From contig QKBW01000067.1 in the NCBI GenBank assembly GCA_003245875.1, positions 1 to 24,005 of the forward strand: DNA of 24,005 nt. Reading direction: 5' to 3'. Made by a program: the position numbers and the translations under genes. The notes below the pieces were generated by a model. It was not told the origin of the DNA and ran no database searches. It worked only from the letters and a program-made list of their open reading frames with translations. Positions 5,119 to 13,143 of this stretch are shown in pieces (the first letter of the stretch is position 1; each line of letters starts with the position of its first letter). Source of the stretch: Candidatus Kaiserbacteria bacterium (GTDB lineage: Bacteria > Patescibacteriota > Minisyncoccia > Phycocordibacterales > UBA918).

Positions 5119-6420
5119 TTATACCTCCTCTAAGTAATCAATCCTGGCGCCGAGGGACTGAAGGCGTTCGACGAGGTTCTCGTAGCCACGGTTGATGGAG
5201 TAGATATTGCGTAGAATAGAAGTACCCTCGGCGCCAAGCATGGCAATAAGAAGAATGGTGGCCGGGCGAAGGGCCGGTGGACAGATCAACTCAGTAGCGC
5301 GCAGTTTGGTTGGGCCGGTAATGTAGATTCGGTGCGGGTCGGCCAGGACAGTATCAGCGCCGAGCTTTTCTAATTCGGTAAAGTAGATAGCACGCTTCTC
5401 ATACATCCAGTCATGAATGAGTGTTTGCCCAATCGCCTGTGTGGCAATGACCGCAAAGAAAGGGAGGTTGTCGGCGTTGATACCCGGATACGGACGTGAG
5501 TGTATCTTTTCCGGTGGTGCGACAAGCCGGCTTTCTTTGAGTGTGAGGTCAACCAGTTTAACTTGACCATTCTCACCCATATATGGTTCGCTCTGCGTGA
5601 AGTGCAACCCCATTTTTTCCAAGACGAGAAGTTCCAGTTCAAGAAACTCGATTGGACAACGGGTAATGGTTAGCTCTGATCCGGTCACAATTGCTGCTGT
5701 AATGAAGAACATACTGTCGGTTGGATCTTCCGCGAGGGTATAGGTGATCGGGGTGTTGATTTCAGATAGACCGGTGACGGTAAGGGTGGTGGTGCCGACG
5801 CCGTCGATCTTTATGCCGCACGCCTGTAAGAAAGTACAAATTTCTTGCACCATGTAGTTGGCACTGGCGTATTTGATGATTGTGGTGGATGGCGTGAGCG
5901 CAGCAGCAAACAGTGCATTTTCGGTAACCGTGTCACCAGATTCATACAAAATGATCTCAGCAGGCTGTGTTTTCGCTACACTGATTTCGTACGATAAGTC
6001 GGTTGTATCGATAGACACACCAAATTTTTCCAAGGCAAAGAAGTGTGGACGTACGGTGCGGCTGCCGAGTTTGCAGCCGCCGGATTGTGGCAGGGAGAAT
6101 TTTTGCAAATGGTGGATGAGCGGCCCAATGAACATTACGATGCTGCGTGTTTTGCGTGCCGCTTCTTGATCGATGGTGGAAAGGTCAAAGGTAGCGGGTG
6201 GTGTAATGACCATAGTGTCGTCTTGCCAGTCGATCTTTACACCAATACTTTGCAACACTTCAATGAGTCTGAAAACTTCTTCAATACGCGGAACGCGCTT
6301 GAGGGTGGTGGTATTTTTGTTCAATAGTGAAGCACAGAGTAAGCCGACCGCGCCGTTCTTACTGGTGTTGGTGGCAATGGTGCCGGCGAGTTTTTTCCCG
6401 CCCTCAATTCGTACGTTCAT
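5119..6420 (-). CDS. murA: UDP-N-acetylglucosamine 1-carboxyvinyltransferase
   Basis: First committed step of peptidoglycan synthesis: transfer of enolpyruvate from PEP to UDP-GlcNAc in the cytoplasm. From ATG at 6420 it is 433 aa (E. coli MurA 419). Active-site residues are present: Lys21-Asn22 in TSKNGAV, catalytic Cys116 in SGGCKLGSR, Asp317 in GINADNLPFF, and Arg385 in ALRPAT; the end AEGTSILRNIYSINRGYENLVERLQSLGA matches the family. Cys rather than Asp at 116 predicts fosfomycin sensitivity by family knowledge. The frame runs 55 codons further upstream, across the divergent mreB promoter, but homology begins at MNVRIEGG. An extended -10 lies 9 nt before this ATG. It is divergent from the mreB paralogue, so wall precursor synthesis and a cytoskeletal gene share one 76-bp control region. 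Confidence 0.95.
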   Translation of the reverse strand: MNVRIEGGKKLAGTIATNTSKNGAVGLLCASLLNKNTTTLKRVPRIEEVFRLIEVLQSIGVKIDWQDDTMVITPPATFDLSTIDQEAARKTRSIVMFIGPLIHHLQKFSLPQSGGCKLGSRTVRPHFFALEKFGVSIDTTDLSYEISVAKTQPAEIILYESGDTVTENALFAAALTPSTTIIKYASANYMVQEICTFLQACGIKIDGVGTTTLTVTGLSEINTPITYTLAEDPTDSMFFITAAIVTGSELTITRCPIEFLELELLVLEKMGLHFTQSEPYMGENGQVKLVDLTLKESRLVAPPEKIHSRPYPGINADNLPFFAVIATQAIGQTLIHDWMYEKRAIYFTELEKLGADTVLADPHRIYITGPTKLRATELICPPALRPATILLIAMLGAEGTSILRNIYSINRGYENLVERLQSLGARIDYLEEV

Positions 6421-6429
6421 AGCAGGTCG

Positions 6430-6438
6430 AGTATAGCA
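6430..6438 (-). promoter_or_regulatory. Extended -10 promoter of murA
   Basis: On the minus strand TGC-TATACT, 9 nt before the murA ATG. No -35 is evident, as expected for a TGn promoter. No SD is present. Confidence 0.6.
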
Positions 6439-6460
6439 TATAGGTCTGCCTCTACAGAGG

Positions 6461-6489
6461 TTGTCCTCCTGCCCGCAACACTGTAGGAT
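6461..6489 (+). promoter_or_regulatory. Promoter of the mreB paralogue
   Basis: TTGTCC (6461-6466), a 17-bp spacer, TAGGAT (6484-6489), then 7 nt to the ATG at 6497. The predicted mRNA begins within a base or so of the start codon. Confidence 0.5.
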
Positions 6490-6496
6490 AGTGGGA

Positions 6497-7510
6497 ATGT
6501 TATCGCGTTTTAGCCCAAAACTTGGTATTGATCTCGGTACCACCAATGTGTTGGTGTACGTACCCGGGCAAGGCATTGTACTCAATGAACCATCAGTTGT
6601 GGCGGTGTCTAATAATAGTGAAGTGTTGGCAGTAGGAGCTGAAGCAAAACGTATGGTTGGACGTACGCCAGAGAGTATTCGCGCCTATCGGCCAATGAAG
6701 GATGGTGTCATTGCCGATTATCGAGTAACCGAAGCTATGCTTCGCTACTTTTTGCAGAAGGCGATGGGTCGTTTCTCGATTTTCAAACCTGACGTCATGG
6801 TGTCAGTGCCGGCTGGTGTAACATCGACCGAGAAGCGTGCGGTAGTGGAAGCGGCCATGAAGGCCGGAGCTAAAAATGCGTATGTGGTAAAAGAGCCGAT
6901 TCTCGCTGCTATCGGTGCCGGGGTGCCTATTTACGAACCGCAAGGCCACATGATCGTCGATATTGGTGGTGGTACGATCGATGTAGCGGTCATTTCACTC
7001 GGCGGTATTGTGGCCGCCAACTCAGTGAAGTGCGCCGGTAATCGTATCGATGCAGCCATCATTGATTACATAAAAAAGACTCGTAACCTGGCGATTGGCG
7101 AGAAGACGGCCGAAGAGGTGAAGATAGAGATCGGTTCGGCTCTGCCTCTGGAAGAAGAACTCTCGATGGAGATAAAAGGCATTGATGTGTTGACCGGTTT
7201 GCCGCGTACGACCGAGGTGCGCACCAATGAAATTGTCAAAGCCATTGGTAAAGAGTTGCGTGAGATGGTGAAGGCGATCAAAGATGTTTTTCAGGAGACG
7301 CCACCGGAACTCGCTGCCGATATTATCGACGACGGCATCATTATGACCGGAGGCACTTCGCAACTACGCAATTTCCCAGAGCTGGTGAAGCGCCGCACTG
7401 GTGTGAAGGCACAACTAGCCAACCAAGCACTCTTTTGTGTAGTGAAGGGGACGGGAGTGGCATTAGAGCATCTGTCTACCTACAAGAAAGCAGTAATAGC
7501 GAAACGGTAG
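6497..7510 (+). CDS. mreB: MreB-family actin-like protein, paralogue 1
   Basis: A 337-aa bacterial actin. Phosphate 1 motif GIDLGTTNVLVYV, phosphate 2 DIGGGTIDVAVISLGG (about residues 155-170) and the adenosine motif IIMTGGTSQLRNF are present; EPILAAIGAGVPI and GEKTAEEVKIEIG are typical of MreB. The start is the ATG at 6497, 7 nt after a -10 box; an in-frame TTG at 6461 is discarded because it is in the -35. A second MreB lies at 18285 with mreC, mreD and PBP2, so this copy is not the operon MreB. It is divergent from murA and followed by the T4SS-like ATPase cluster after a hairpin terminator. It is more divergent than the other copy (for example CVVKGTGVALEHLSTYKKAVIAKR at the end). Role relative to the other copy is unknown. 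Confidence 0.92.
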   Translation: MLSRFSPKLGIDLGTTNVLVYVPGQGIVLNEPSVVAVSNNSEVLAVGAEAKRMVGRTPESIRAYRPMKDGVIADYRVTEAMLRYFLQKAMGRFSIFKPDVMVSVPAGVTSTEKRAVVEAAMKAGAKNAYVVKEPILAAIGAGVPIYEPQGHMIVDIGGGTIDVAVISLGGIVAANSVKCAGNRIDAAIIDYIKKTRNLAIGEKTAEEVKIEIGSALPLEEELSMEIKGIDVLTGLPRTTEVRTNEIVKAIGKELREMVKAIKDVFQETPPELAADIIDDGIIMTGGTSQLRNFPELVKRRTGVKAQLANQALFCVVKGTGVALEHLSTYKKAVIAKR

Positions 7511-7527
7511 TATGTGAGGATGTGGAC

Positions 7528-7555
7528 GGCGGCGGGGTACAAGCCCCGCCGCTTT
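7528..7555 (+). terminator. GC-rich hairpin after mreB paralogue (palindrome copy F)
   Basis: Arm 7528-7537 pairs with 7544-7553 (nine Watson-Crick pairs plus one wobble), loop TACAAG. The outer arm is GGCGGCG as in the coding-region palindromes. Only three Ts follow, so as a terminator it is weak. A TATGAT -10 box begins 5 nt after the stem. Confidence 0.6.
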
Positions 7556-7557
7556 GG

Positions 7558-7563
7558 TATGAT
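7558..7563 (+). promoter_or_regulatory. Candidate -10 box for the ATPase gene
   Basis: TATGAT (5 of 6) just after the hairpin. The place of the -35 is taken by the hairpin. It lies 13 nt before a 15-codon leader frame and 66 nt before the ATPase ATG. Confidence 0.45.
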
Positions 7564-7576
7564 AGAGGTACCATAT

Positions 7577-7624
7577 ATGTACGATGTGATGGCGTTTTAT
7601 TTATCACATGTGTTCATTGGATAA
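7577..7624 (+). CDS. Possible 15-aa leader peptide before the ATPase gene
   Basis: ATG at 7577 opens the frame MYDVMAFYLSHVFIG and stops at TAA 7622-7624, five nt before the ATPase ATG at 7630. AGAGG at 7564-7568 gives it a plausible weak SD. The tight stop-to-start spacing would suit translational coupling. It may be chance; no family is recognised. Confidence 0.3.
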   Translation: MYDVMAFYLSHVFIG

Positions 7625-7629
7625 CCAAC

Positions 7630-10404
7630 ATGCCCGAGAATTTTCCACAACGTTTCAACTCTCCCCAAGAGGAGATTGCCTATTTGCGTGAGCGCATAGC
7701 GTCACGCGAGCGCGAACTCACCGTGCATAATCCGGAAGTAAAAAAGCCGGTAGTGGAGGTGGCTGGGAAGCAAGAACTCTTTGAATACGGCACTTTTACA
7801 CCTAACGCCGTACTGAGCAATGAGCATCAGCTTTCTGCTAGTGAGGTTGTTGCGCATACCGAAGTGGTAGCCGCAGCTGCTGATAAGGTCGCTGAGCTTG
7901 TAACCATCGCACAAGAAAAAGGCATTCGTAATGCGCTGTCCGTTTTGGAACGATTGGATGATGCTAGCATTATCGACGATGTACACCGTGAGCTTATCGC
8001 ACATATCCGCGAGGGAGCGCAGATGCAAGACTTGAAGGAAGGTGTGCCACCGTGGCAAGTCCTCCATATGACACTCTTTGAAGTGGCTTTGCCACAATAT
8101 AAAAACGAAGATAATACCAAGCAGTTTGGTGAGTTGGTGGCCTTGATGGAACAGTTTTATGCGGGTATGCAAGGGGTGGGTTATGGAAAGGGTGGAGAGC
8201 ACTTTGTGCTGGAGATAGCGGTTTCCAATAAAAGCGATGACATTATTTTTTATGTAGCGGTGCCAAATGAGTTTGTAAATCTCTTCGAAAAACAAATTCT
8301 CTCACTCTTTCCCAAGGCAGTTTTAACCCCGCAGCTTCACGACTACAACATTTTTGTTCCAAGTGGTACCTCAATTGTGTCGGTTGGTGAATTAAAAAAA
8401 CACCCCATTTATCCACTACGTATGGATGAAGATTTTAAGAATGATCCTCTCGCGGTGTTGCTCAATGCGTTTTCTAAGATTGAGCGTGACGGCGGCGGGG
8501 CAGCGTTGCAGGTGTGTATTCGCACACCAAAACATGATTATGTTGATCGCTATCGCGGCATCATCAAACGTATCAATAAGGGGATGCCAAAGCATGAGGC
8601 TATTCGCCGTGATAGCCTTAGTGGTGAGTTGGTTAGCACTTTCAAAGAAGTATTTATTACCAAGAAAAAAGATGGCGAAGATCCACACGACCCGGACCAC
8701 CAAGCTCTAGAATTATTTGAGAGTAAGATCGGCGCTCCAATTTTAGAAACGAACATTCGCATTGCTGTTTCGGCTGAAAAAGAACATCGCGCCAAACAAA
8801 TACTGCATGAGGTTGAGGCCACCTTTAATCAATTTGAAGAGGTAGAGAGTAACAAGCTCTCGTGGCGGCGCCCTGTGGGCGCCGCCCTGAAGCGTGAGCT
8901 CAAGGCTTTCTCTTTTCGTGAATTCATCAAAGGTGACACACTTCCGTTATCTATTTCCGAATTAGCAACCTTGATCCACTTCCCGAACGACGGCGAGGTA
9001 AGCTCTCCGCAATTCAAGCAGAGTGCCGCAAAAACAGCTGCCGCACCAACCGATATGCCAAATGAAGGCACCTTGCTCGGTATCAATAAGCATCGTGGCG
9101 TTGAGAAGGAGATTTTTGTGACCGACAAAGACCGCTTGCGCCACTTCTACATTATCGGACAGACCGGTACTGGTAAGTCAGTGTTTATGAAGAACATTAT
9201 CATCCAAGATATTTTGGCGGGAGCGGGCGTGTGTATGATCGACCCACACGGAACCGACATCGAAGATGTCTTGGCGGCTGTGCCCCTAGAACGTTTGGAT
9301 GATGTGATCTATTTCGACCCAGCCAATATGGAGCAGGTAGTCGGACTTAACATGTTGGAGTATGACCCGGCCAAGCCTGAACAGAAGACGTTTGTGGTCA
9401 ACGAGCTCTTTTCTATTTTTCAAAAGCTCTATGGTGCCAACCCGGAGAGTATGGGGCCAATGTTTGAACAGTACTTCCGTAACGCCACCTTGCTGGTGAT
9501 GGAAGATCCGGAGAGTGGTAATACCTTGATGGATATTAGTCGTGTGATGAGCGATGCGAAGTATCGCCGACAGAAGCTTGAAAAAGCTCGTAATCCGGTG
9601 GTGACACAATTTTGGAAAGAGATAGCCACCAAAGCTGGTGGAGAGGCGTCACTTGAAAACATTGTACCGTACATTGTTTCTAAGTTTGATGTGTTTACTG
9701 CTAACGACTATATGCGTCCGATTATCGGGCAGCAACATTCCACCTTCAACTTTCGTGACATCATGGATTCACGGAAGATCATGTTGGTCAATCTATCCAA
9801 AGGTCGCCTGGGAGAGATCAATGCCAACCTGATTGGCATGATCATCGTCGGGAAGATATTGATGGCTGCGCTATCGCGAGTTGATACGCCGGGCGGTAAT
9901 TTTCCACCGTTTTATCTCCATATTGACGAGTTCCAAAACGTATCAACTCCATCCATTGCCTCTATTCTTTCGGAAGCGCGCAAGTACAAGCTTGGGCTGA
10001 CCGTCGCGCACCAATTCATTGCTCAACTTGACGACAATATCCGTGATGCAGTCTTTGGTAACGTCGGGTCACTAACTGCCTTCCGAGTTGGTTCGGAGGA
10101 TGCAGATGCATTAGCTCACCAATTTGAGCCTGTTTTCAACGCACACGATCTGATCAATGTACCAAACTACAATGCGTACGCACGTGTCTTGGCCAACGGC
10201 ACACCGACCCGGCCGTTTAGCTTGGCCGCTATGCCGCCGCCAGAGGTCGACTACACCCGTGTACCGGAACTCATTGCACACAGTATGGCCCGCTATGGCC
10301 GCCCGCGCGCAGAGGTTGAGCAAGAGATTGAGCAACGCTACCAAAAACCACAGTCCGAACTCGTTGCTGACAGCCCGTTTAGTTCACTAGAGAGTGGTAT
10401 ATAA
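7630..10404 (+). CDS. VirD4/TraD-like (DUF87-type) type IV secretion ATPase
   Basis: A 924-aa protein from ATG 7630 (MPENFPQRF); the longer frame from 7435 overlaps mreB and is not used. The N-terminal ~500 aa is a non-catalytic region with helical stretches and repeated alpha/beta segments. The C-terminal half is a FtsK/HerA-fold motor: Walker A GQTGTGKS near residue 511, MIDPHGTDIEDVL, Walker B FYLHIDEFQNV near 764, then the sensor-like GLTVAHQFIAQL and AFRVGSEDADALAHQFEP. This is the pattern of T4SS coupling ATPases and related DUF87 proteins, which pump DNA or protein. No transmembrane segment is obvious, so membrane docking may come from a partner such as the LysM protein encoded next. 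No relaxase or other T4SS gene is in view. The gene holds a GCGGCG palindrome at 8864-8886. Confidence 0.85.
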   Translation: MPENFPQRFNSPQEEIAYLRERIASRERELTVHNPEVKKPVVEVAGKQELFEYGTFTPNAVLSNEHQLSASEVVAHTEVVAAAADKVAELVTIAQEKGIRNALSVLERLDDASIIDDVHRELIAHIREGAQMQDLKEGVPPWQVLHMTLFEVALPQYKNEDNTKQFGELVALMEQFYAGMQGVGYGKGGEHFVLEIAVSNKSDDIIFYVAVPNEFVNLFEKQILSLFPKAVLTPQLHDYNIFVPSGTSIVSVGELKKHPIYPLRMDEDFKNDPLAVLLNAFSKIERDGGGAALQVCIRTPKHDYVDRYRGIIKRINKGMPKHEAIRRDSLSGELVSTFKEVFITKKKDGEDPHDPDHQALELFESKIGAPILETNIRIAVSAEKEHRAKQILHEVEATFNQFEEVESNKLSWRRPVGAALKRELKAFSFREFIKGDTLPLSISELATLIHFPNDGEVSSPQFKQSAAKTAAAPTDMPNEGTLLGINKHRGVEKEIFVTDKDRLRHFYIIGQTGTGKSVFMKNIIIQDILAGAGVCMIDPHGTDIEDVLAAVPLERLDDVIYFDPANMEQVVGLNMLEYDPAKPEQKTFVVNELFSIFQKLYGANPESMGPMFEQYFRNATLLVMEDPESGNTLMDISRVMSDAKYRRQKLEKARNPVVTQFWKEIATKAGGEASLENIVPYIVSKFDVFTANDYMRPIIGQQHSTFNFRDIMDSRKIMLVNLSKGRLGEINANLIGMIIVGKILMAALSRVDTPGGNFPPFYLHIDEFQNVSTPSIASILSEARKYKLGLTVAHQFIAQLDDNIRDAVFGNVGSLTAFRVGSEDADALAHQFEPVFNAHDLINVPNYNAYARVLANGTPTRPFSLAAMPPPEVDYTRVPELIAHSMARYGRPRAEVEQEIEQRYQKPQSELVADSPFSSLESGI
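8864..8886. repeat. GCGGCG-arm palindrome inside the ATPase gene (copy E)
   Basis: A 10-bp perfect inverted repeat, 8864-8873 with 8877-8886, loop TGT. Outer arm GGCGGCG, inner CCC matched by GGG. It encodes RRPVGAA in the linker just before the motor domain. Confidence 0.75.
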
Positions 10405-10405
10405 T
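10400..10405 (+). promoter_or_regulatory. -10 box overlapping the ATPase stop codon
   Basis: A consensus TATAAT in which TAA 10402-10404 is the stop of the ATPase gene. It lies 11 nt before the ATG at 10417 and 17 nt before a second ATG at 10423. No SD is present. No good -35 is seen. Confidence 0.45.
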
Positions 10406-10416
10406 TAGAGGCGATC

Positions 10417-12750
10417 ATGAACATGACAGAGGGTAAAAAAATATATCAAACTCCAGAAAGTGCATCGAACCAATCGCCTGCAGAAGAACTGCACAGTGAA
10501 TTGGAGCAGTTATATCAAGCTGGATATGAACAGAAGCAATTTGCAGCCAAACAAATTGCCGAAATCCAGGCGTTTGCAAATGGCCGGCCAGATGAGCAGG
10601 AGCTTTTAGCTGAAGCAGAGCGAAAATACGACCGTGTAGTAATGTTGATGTCAATCTATGAGAGGAAGCTAAATGAACTTTCCGTGATTGATATAAACAA
10701 ATCTGATACGCGGGGTAGACAACGTGCTGATATTGAAAGGACTTTTAAAGAACTCAACCAATTTACTGATGAATTACAAAATTGGGCTACTGAGCTCATG
10801 TATGGTGATAGCTTTGCAGAAACAGATGAACAAGTTGTCGTAACGGGTGAGGTACAAACTGAAACCCAGGTTAGTAACGAAGAACAATTACGTATTATGG
10901 AAGAAGTAAGTGTCGAAAATAAAATCAAACAGGAGGAGTTGGCAGCCGATACCTCAGAAGCAACTCAGGCGGAAGTGTTGTCAGCGTCAAAGTTATTTGA
11001 AGGAATCGACATTAATACGTTATTTCACTACGGTAGTGCTGGTCAAACGCCAGAAGACAAAGAATTGTTACAACTGCGGGCACGAGTATTAAGTCGTCAG
11101 CGATTATTACGCAGGCAACTACAAGAGCTTTCTGGTGCAGACGAAGCAAATCGAAGCGAGTTACTCGAGCGGGTACAACATTCTGCTACGTATATACAGG
11201 ATGGTGTTGAAAAAATAACTGGTGCAGCGGAGCGAGGTGGCCAGGGGCAGGAGAACCCTTCAACCCTAACAGCAACCTATGCCGAACCAGCGGTCGGTAC
11301 AGGTTTTGCAGAACCGACCCACCCAGCCATTGCTGGTACCTGGACAAAAGAGCCGTTAGATCAGGAACAGGCTGATCGGGTAGCGATTACTGAACAGTCG
11401 CCAGAAAACGAGATGATTGTTAGTGACCCGCATGATGCTTGGGACCCTAATTCTCCAGAGTTTGCTAATGTATTTGGTCCTGTTGATAAAAATATAGATT
11501 CAGGATTGGATAGTGATGCCGCGCCTGAAAAAGGGGATGCAGATCAACCAGAAGGTAGACGACCACGTTCCGAAGTACAGGAGCAGGTGCGCGCGGAGTG
11601 GTTGGAAGCACGGAAGGAGGCGCAGCGACTCAGTCATGAATTCAATATTGCATACCAACGGCACTACCAGTCGTTGTACGAGGGTAAACTTAAGAGCGTG
11701 TGGAACTCTTCGAAGACGTTTACTCGTGAATTGTTTGGTATTCGCGCTAAGCTGCCGACAGAGCTACAGGATCTGCAAAATGCAGAAACATCCGCACAAA
11801 AGCATTACATCGAGTTGGCTCGAAAAATGGTTGAAGAAAGACGAGGTGACAAGTTTGAGGGATCTGCCCTATATAAGAGGTACCTCTCACAACTTGATTA
11901 TGCGACAGCAATCAATCGCATGAAAGAGCGCAATCTGGCCCAGAAGGAGGCAATTGCCAATAGTCCAAAGTTTAAGACACTGGAGACAATGAAGGCAATC
12001 ATGAAGAGTAAGCCGGCGATGGCTGCTCGTATCGGAGTGTATGGTTTGGTCGGTTTAGCAAGTGGCGGATTGGCTGGCGGTGTTGCAGCACTGGCAAGTA
12101 TTGGTGGGGGTGTTGCGGGTGGTTTACTGGGGCGTTGGGGGTATGGTAAAGCTTTTACAGGGAGAGCGGTGAGGGGGCGTGATAATCTCTTTACTAAGTC
12201 GGCAAGTGCCCTTGATGCTAATGGTTTGGAAAACAGACGAGCCGAGCTTATTGAAGCAATGGCTAAGGTCGACACCAGTGAACGAAGAAAGGAAGTTGCT
12301 GGAGTGATTGGAGCAATTTTAGGAGGCATGGGTGGCCGACTAGCAGCTGATTCCTATTTCAACGCCGCTCCGGTGGTTAATACAGAGACTCCACACGAGC
12401 CGGTACCGCCAAGCGCCCCAACGCCAGTACATGAGGCTGTTCCTTCCGCACCAACCCCAACGCCAGATGTGATACATCATGTACGAGCAGGTGAGAACTT
12501 TTGGGACCTGATGGAAGGAGACAAGGCACCTGTTGACCAACCAGCAGTCTTTCGCGAAGTAGATCCCTCTCACCTGCAGGCTTTGATAGATCTATTGCGA
12601 GACAAGATAAATGCAGATTATTCATTTCGCAGTGCTGTTGGGTTTCGTGGTCCCACTGCTGGACTCATTTACCCCGGTGACACGTTGAATGTAAGTATGC
12701 TTGATACAGCTGCTCGGGATATTGCAACCGCTCAAGGTTGGTTGAAATAA
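10417..12750 (+). CDS. Large coiled-coil membrane protein with C-terminal LysM-like domain
   Basis: A 777-aa protein not assigned to a named family. N-terminal two thirds are charged, helical and probably coiled coil (ELEQLYQAGYEQKQFAAKQIAE; RARVLSRQRLLRRQLQEL), with an acidic low-complexity linker around 280-390. A Gly-zipper hydrophobic stretch at about 533-572 (GLASGGLAGGVAALASIGGG) and a second at 625-648 (VAGVIGAILGGMGG) could be membrane segments. A Pro-rich spacer follows, then a LysM-like domain from about 684 (HHVRAGENFWDL ... LIYPGDTLNV), which would bind peptidoglycan or glycan. There is no signal peptide, so the long N-terminus is likely cytoplasmic. It directly follows the ATPase (12-nt gap) and may anchor it to the envelope. 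Function is inferred from context only. Confidence 0.8.
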   Translation: MNMTEGKKIYQTPESASNQSPAEELHSELEQLYQAGYEQKQFAAKQIAEIQAFANGRPDEQELLAEAERKYDRVVMLMSIYERKLNELSVIDINKSDTRGRQRADIERTFKELNQFTDELQNWATELMYGDSFAETDEQVVVTGEVQTETQVSNEEQLRIMEEVSVENKIKQEELAADTSEATQAEVLSASKLFEGIDINTLFHYGSAGQTPEDKELLQLRARVLSRQRLLRRQLQELSGADEANRSELLERVQHSATYIQDGVEKITGAAERGGQGQENPSTLTATYAEPAVGTGFAEPTHPAIAGTWTKEPLDQEQADRVAITEQSPENEMIVSDPHDAWDPNSPEFANVFGPVDKNIDSGLDSDAAPEKGDADQPEGRRPRSEVQEQVRAEWLEARKEAQRLSHEFNIAYQRHYQSLYEGKLKSVWNSSKTFTRELFGIRAKLPTELQDLQNAETSAQKHYIELARKMVEERRGDKFEGSALYKRYLSQLDYATAINRMKERNLAQKEAIANSPKFKTLETMKAIMKSKPAMAARIGVYGLVGLASGGLAGGVAALASIGGGVAGGLLGRWGYGKAFTGRAVRGRDNLFTKSASALDANGLENRRAELIEAMAKVDTSERRKEVAGVIGAILGGMGGRLAADSYFNAAPVVNTETPHEPVPPSAPTPVHEAVPSAPTPTPDVIHHVRAGENFWDLMEGDKAPVDQPAVFREVDPSHLQALIDLLRDKINADYSFRSAVGFRGPTAGLIYPGDTLNVSMLDTAARDIATAQGWLK

Positions 12751-12756
12751 TAAAAT
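12751..12756 (+). promoter_or_regulatory. -10 box with leaderless spacing before the small acidic gene
   Basis: TAAAAT (5 of 6), directly after the upstream stop codon, then exactly six nt to ATG 12763. No SD and no clear -35. Confidence 0.45.
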
Positions 12757-12762
12757 GAATTT

Positions 12763-13083
12763 ATGACAATGGATACACAAGAGCTACTAAATAAAGATAT
12801 TATTTCAGCCATTGGGTTTGATGCACTTTTGCCCGAAGAACAGGATGAATTTATTTCACAAATTGGCACAGTTTTACTAGAGAGCGCACTCACCAAGCTC
12901 ATGGTGGAACTCAATGATGAGCAACTCAAGGCACTCGATTATTATTTGGAGGACGAACCTTCAGCTGATATTTTGCTCAAACACTTATTTGACCAATACC
13001 CACAGTTTGAATCGATTATGCAGGAAGAAACGGTAGCGTTTAAACAAGAGATGTTGGAATTGTTCGAGGAAACGGAAAAGTAA
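12763..13083 (+). CDS. Small acidic helical protein (resembles DUF5663)
   Basis: A 106-aa strongly acidic, all-helical protein. The pattern LLPEEQDEFISQIGTVLLESALTKLMVELNDEQLKALDYYLEDEP followed by LLKHLFDQYPQFESIMQEETVAFKQEM resembles the small DUF5663-type proteins common in Patescibacteria; this is recalled by pattern and not checked. An ATG at 12769 is an alternative start, but the one at 12763 fits the -10 spacing seen at other genes. It sits between the LysM protein and the Pro-rich protein, 12 nt after the former, and is followed by the strong hairpin at 13098. Molecular role unknown. Confidence 0.75.
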   Translation: MTMDTQELLNKDIISAIGFDALLPEEQDEFISQIGTVLLESALTKLMVELNDEQLKALDYYLEDEPSADILLKHLFDQYPQFESIMQEETVAFKQEMLELFEETEK

Positions 13084-13097
13084 TGCACAGATTACAA

Positions 13098-13128
13098 CAC
13101 CAGCGGCGGGCTATGCCCGCCGCTGGTG
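13098..13128 (+). terminator. Perfect 14-bp GC-rich hairpin (palindrome copy G)
   Basis: 13098-13111 pairs perfectly with 13115-13128 around the loop TAT. The inner half carries GCGGCG as in the other palindromes. No U-tract follows, so intrinsic termination is uncertain. It ends 3 nt before the TATACT box of the next gene. Confidence 0.6.
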
Positions 13129-13131
13129 CTG

Positions 13132-13137
13132 TATACT
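13132..13137 (+). promoter_or_regulatory. -10 box with leaderless spacing before the Pro-rich gene
   Basis: TATACT followed by exactly six nt and ATG 13144. The hairpin occupies the -35 position. Confidence 0.5.
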
Positions 13138-13143
13138 ACAGGT

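Noticed and set aside
6421..6585. Upstream extension of murA by 55 codons.
   Set aside because: It crosses the divergent promoter region and the start of mreB; family homology begins at MNVRIEGG.
7435..7629. Upstream extension of the ATPase reading frame by 65 codons.
   Set aside because: It overlaps the end of mreB and runs through a hairpin and -10 box; homologous-looking sequence starts at MPENF.
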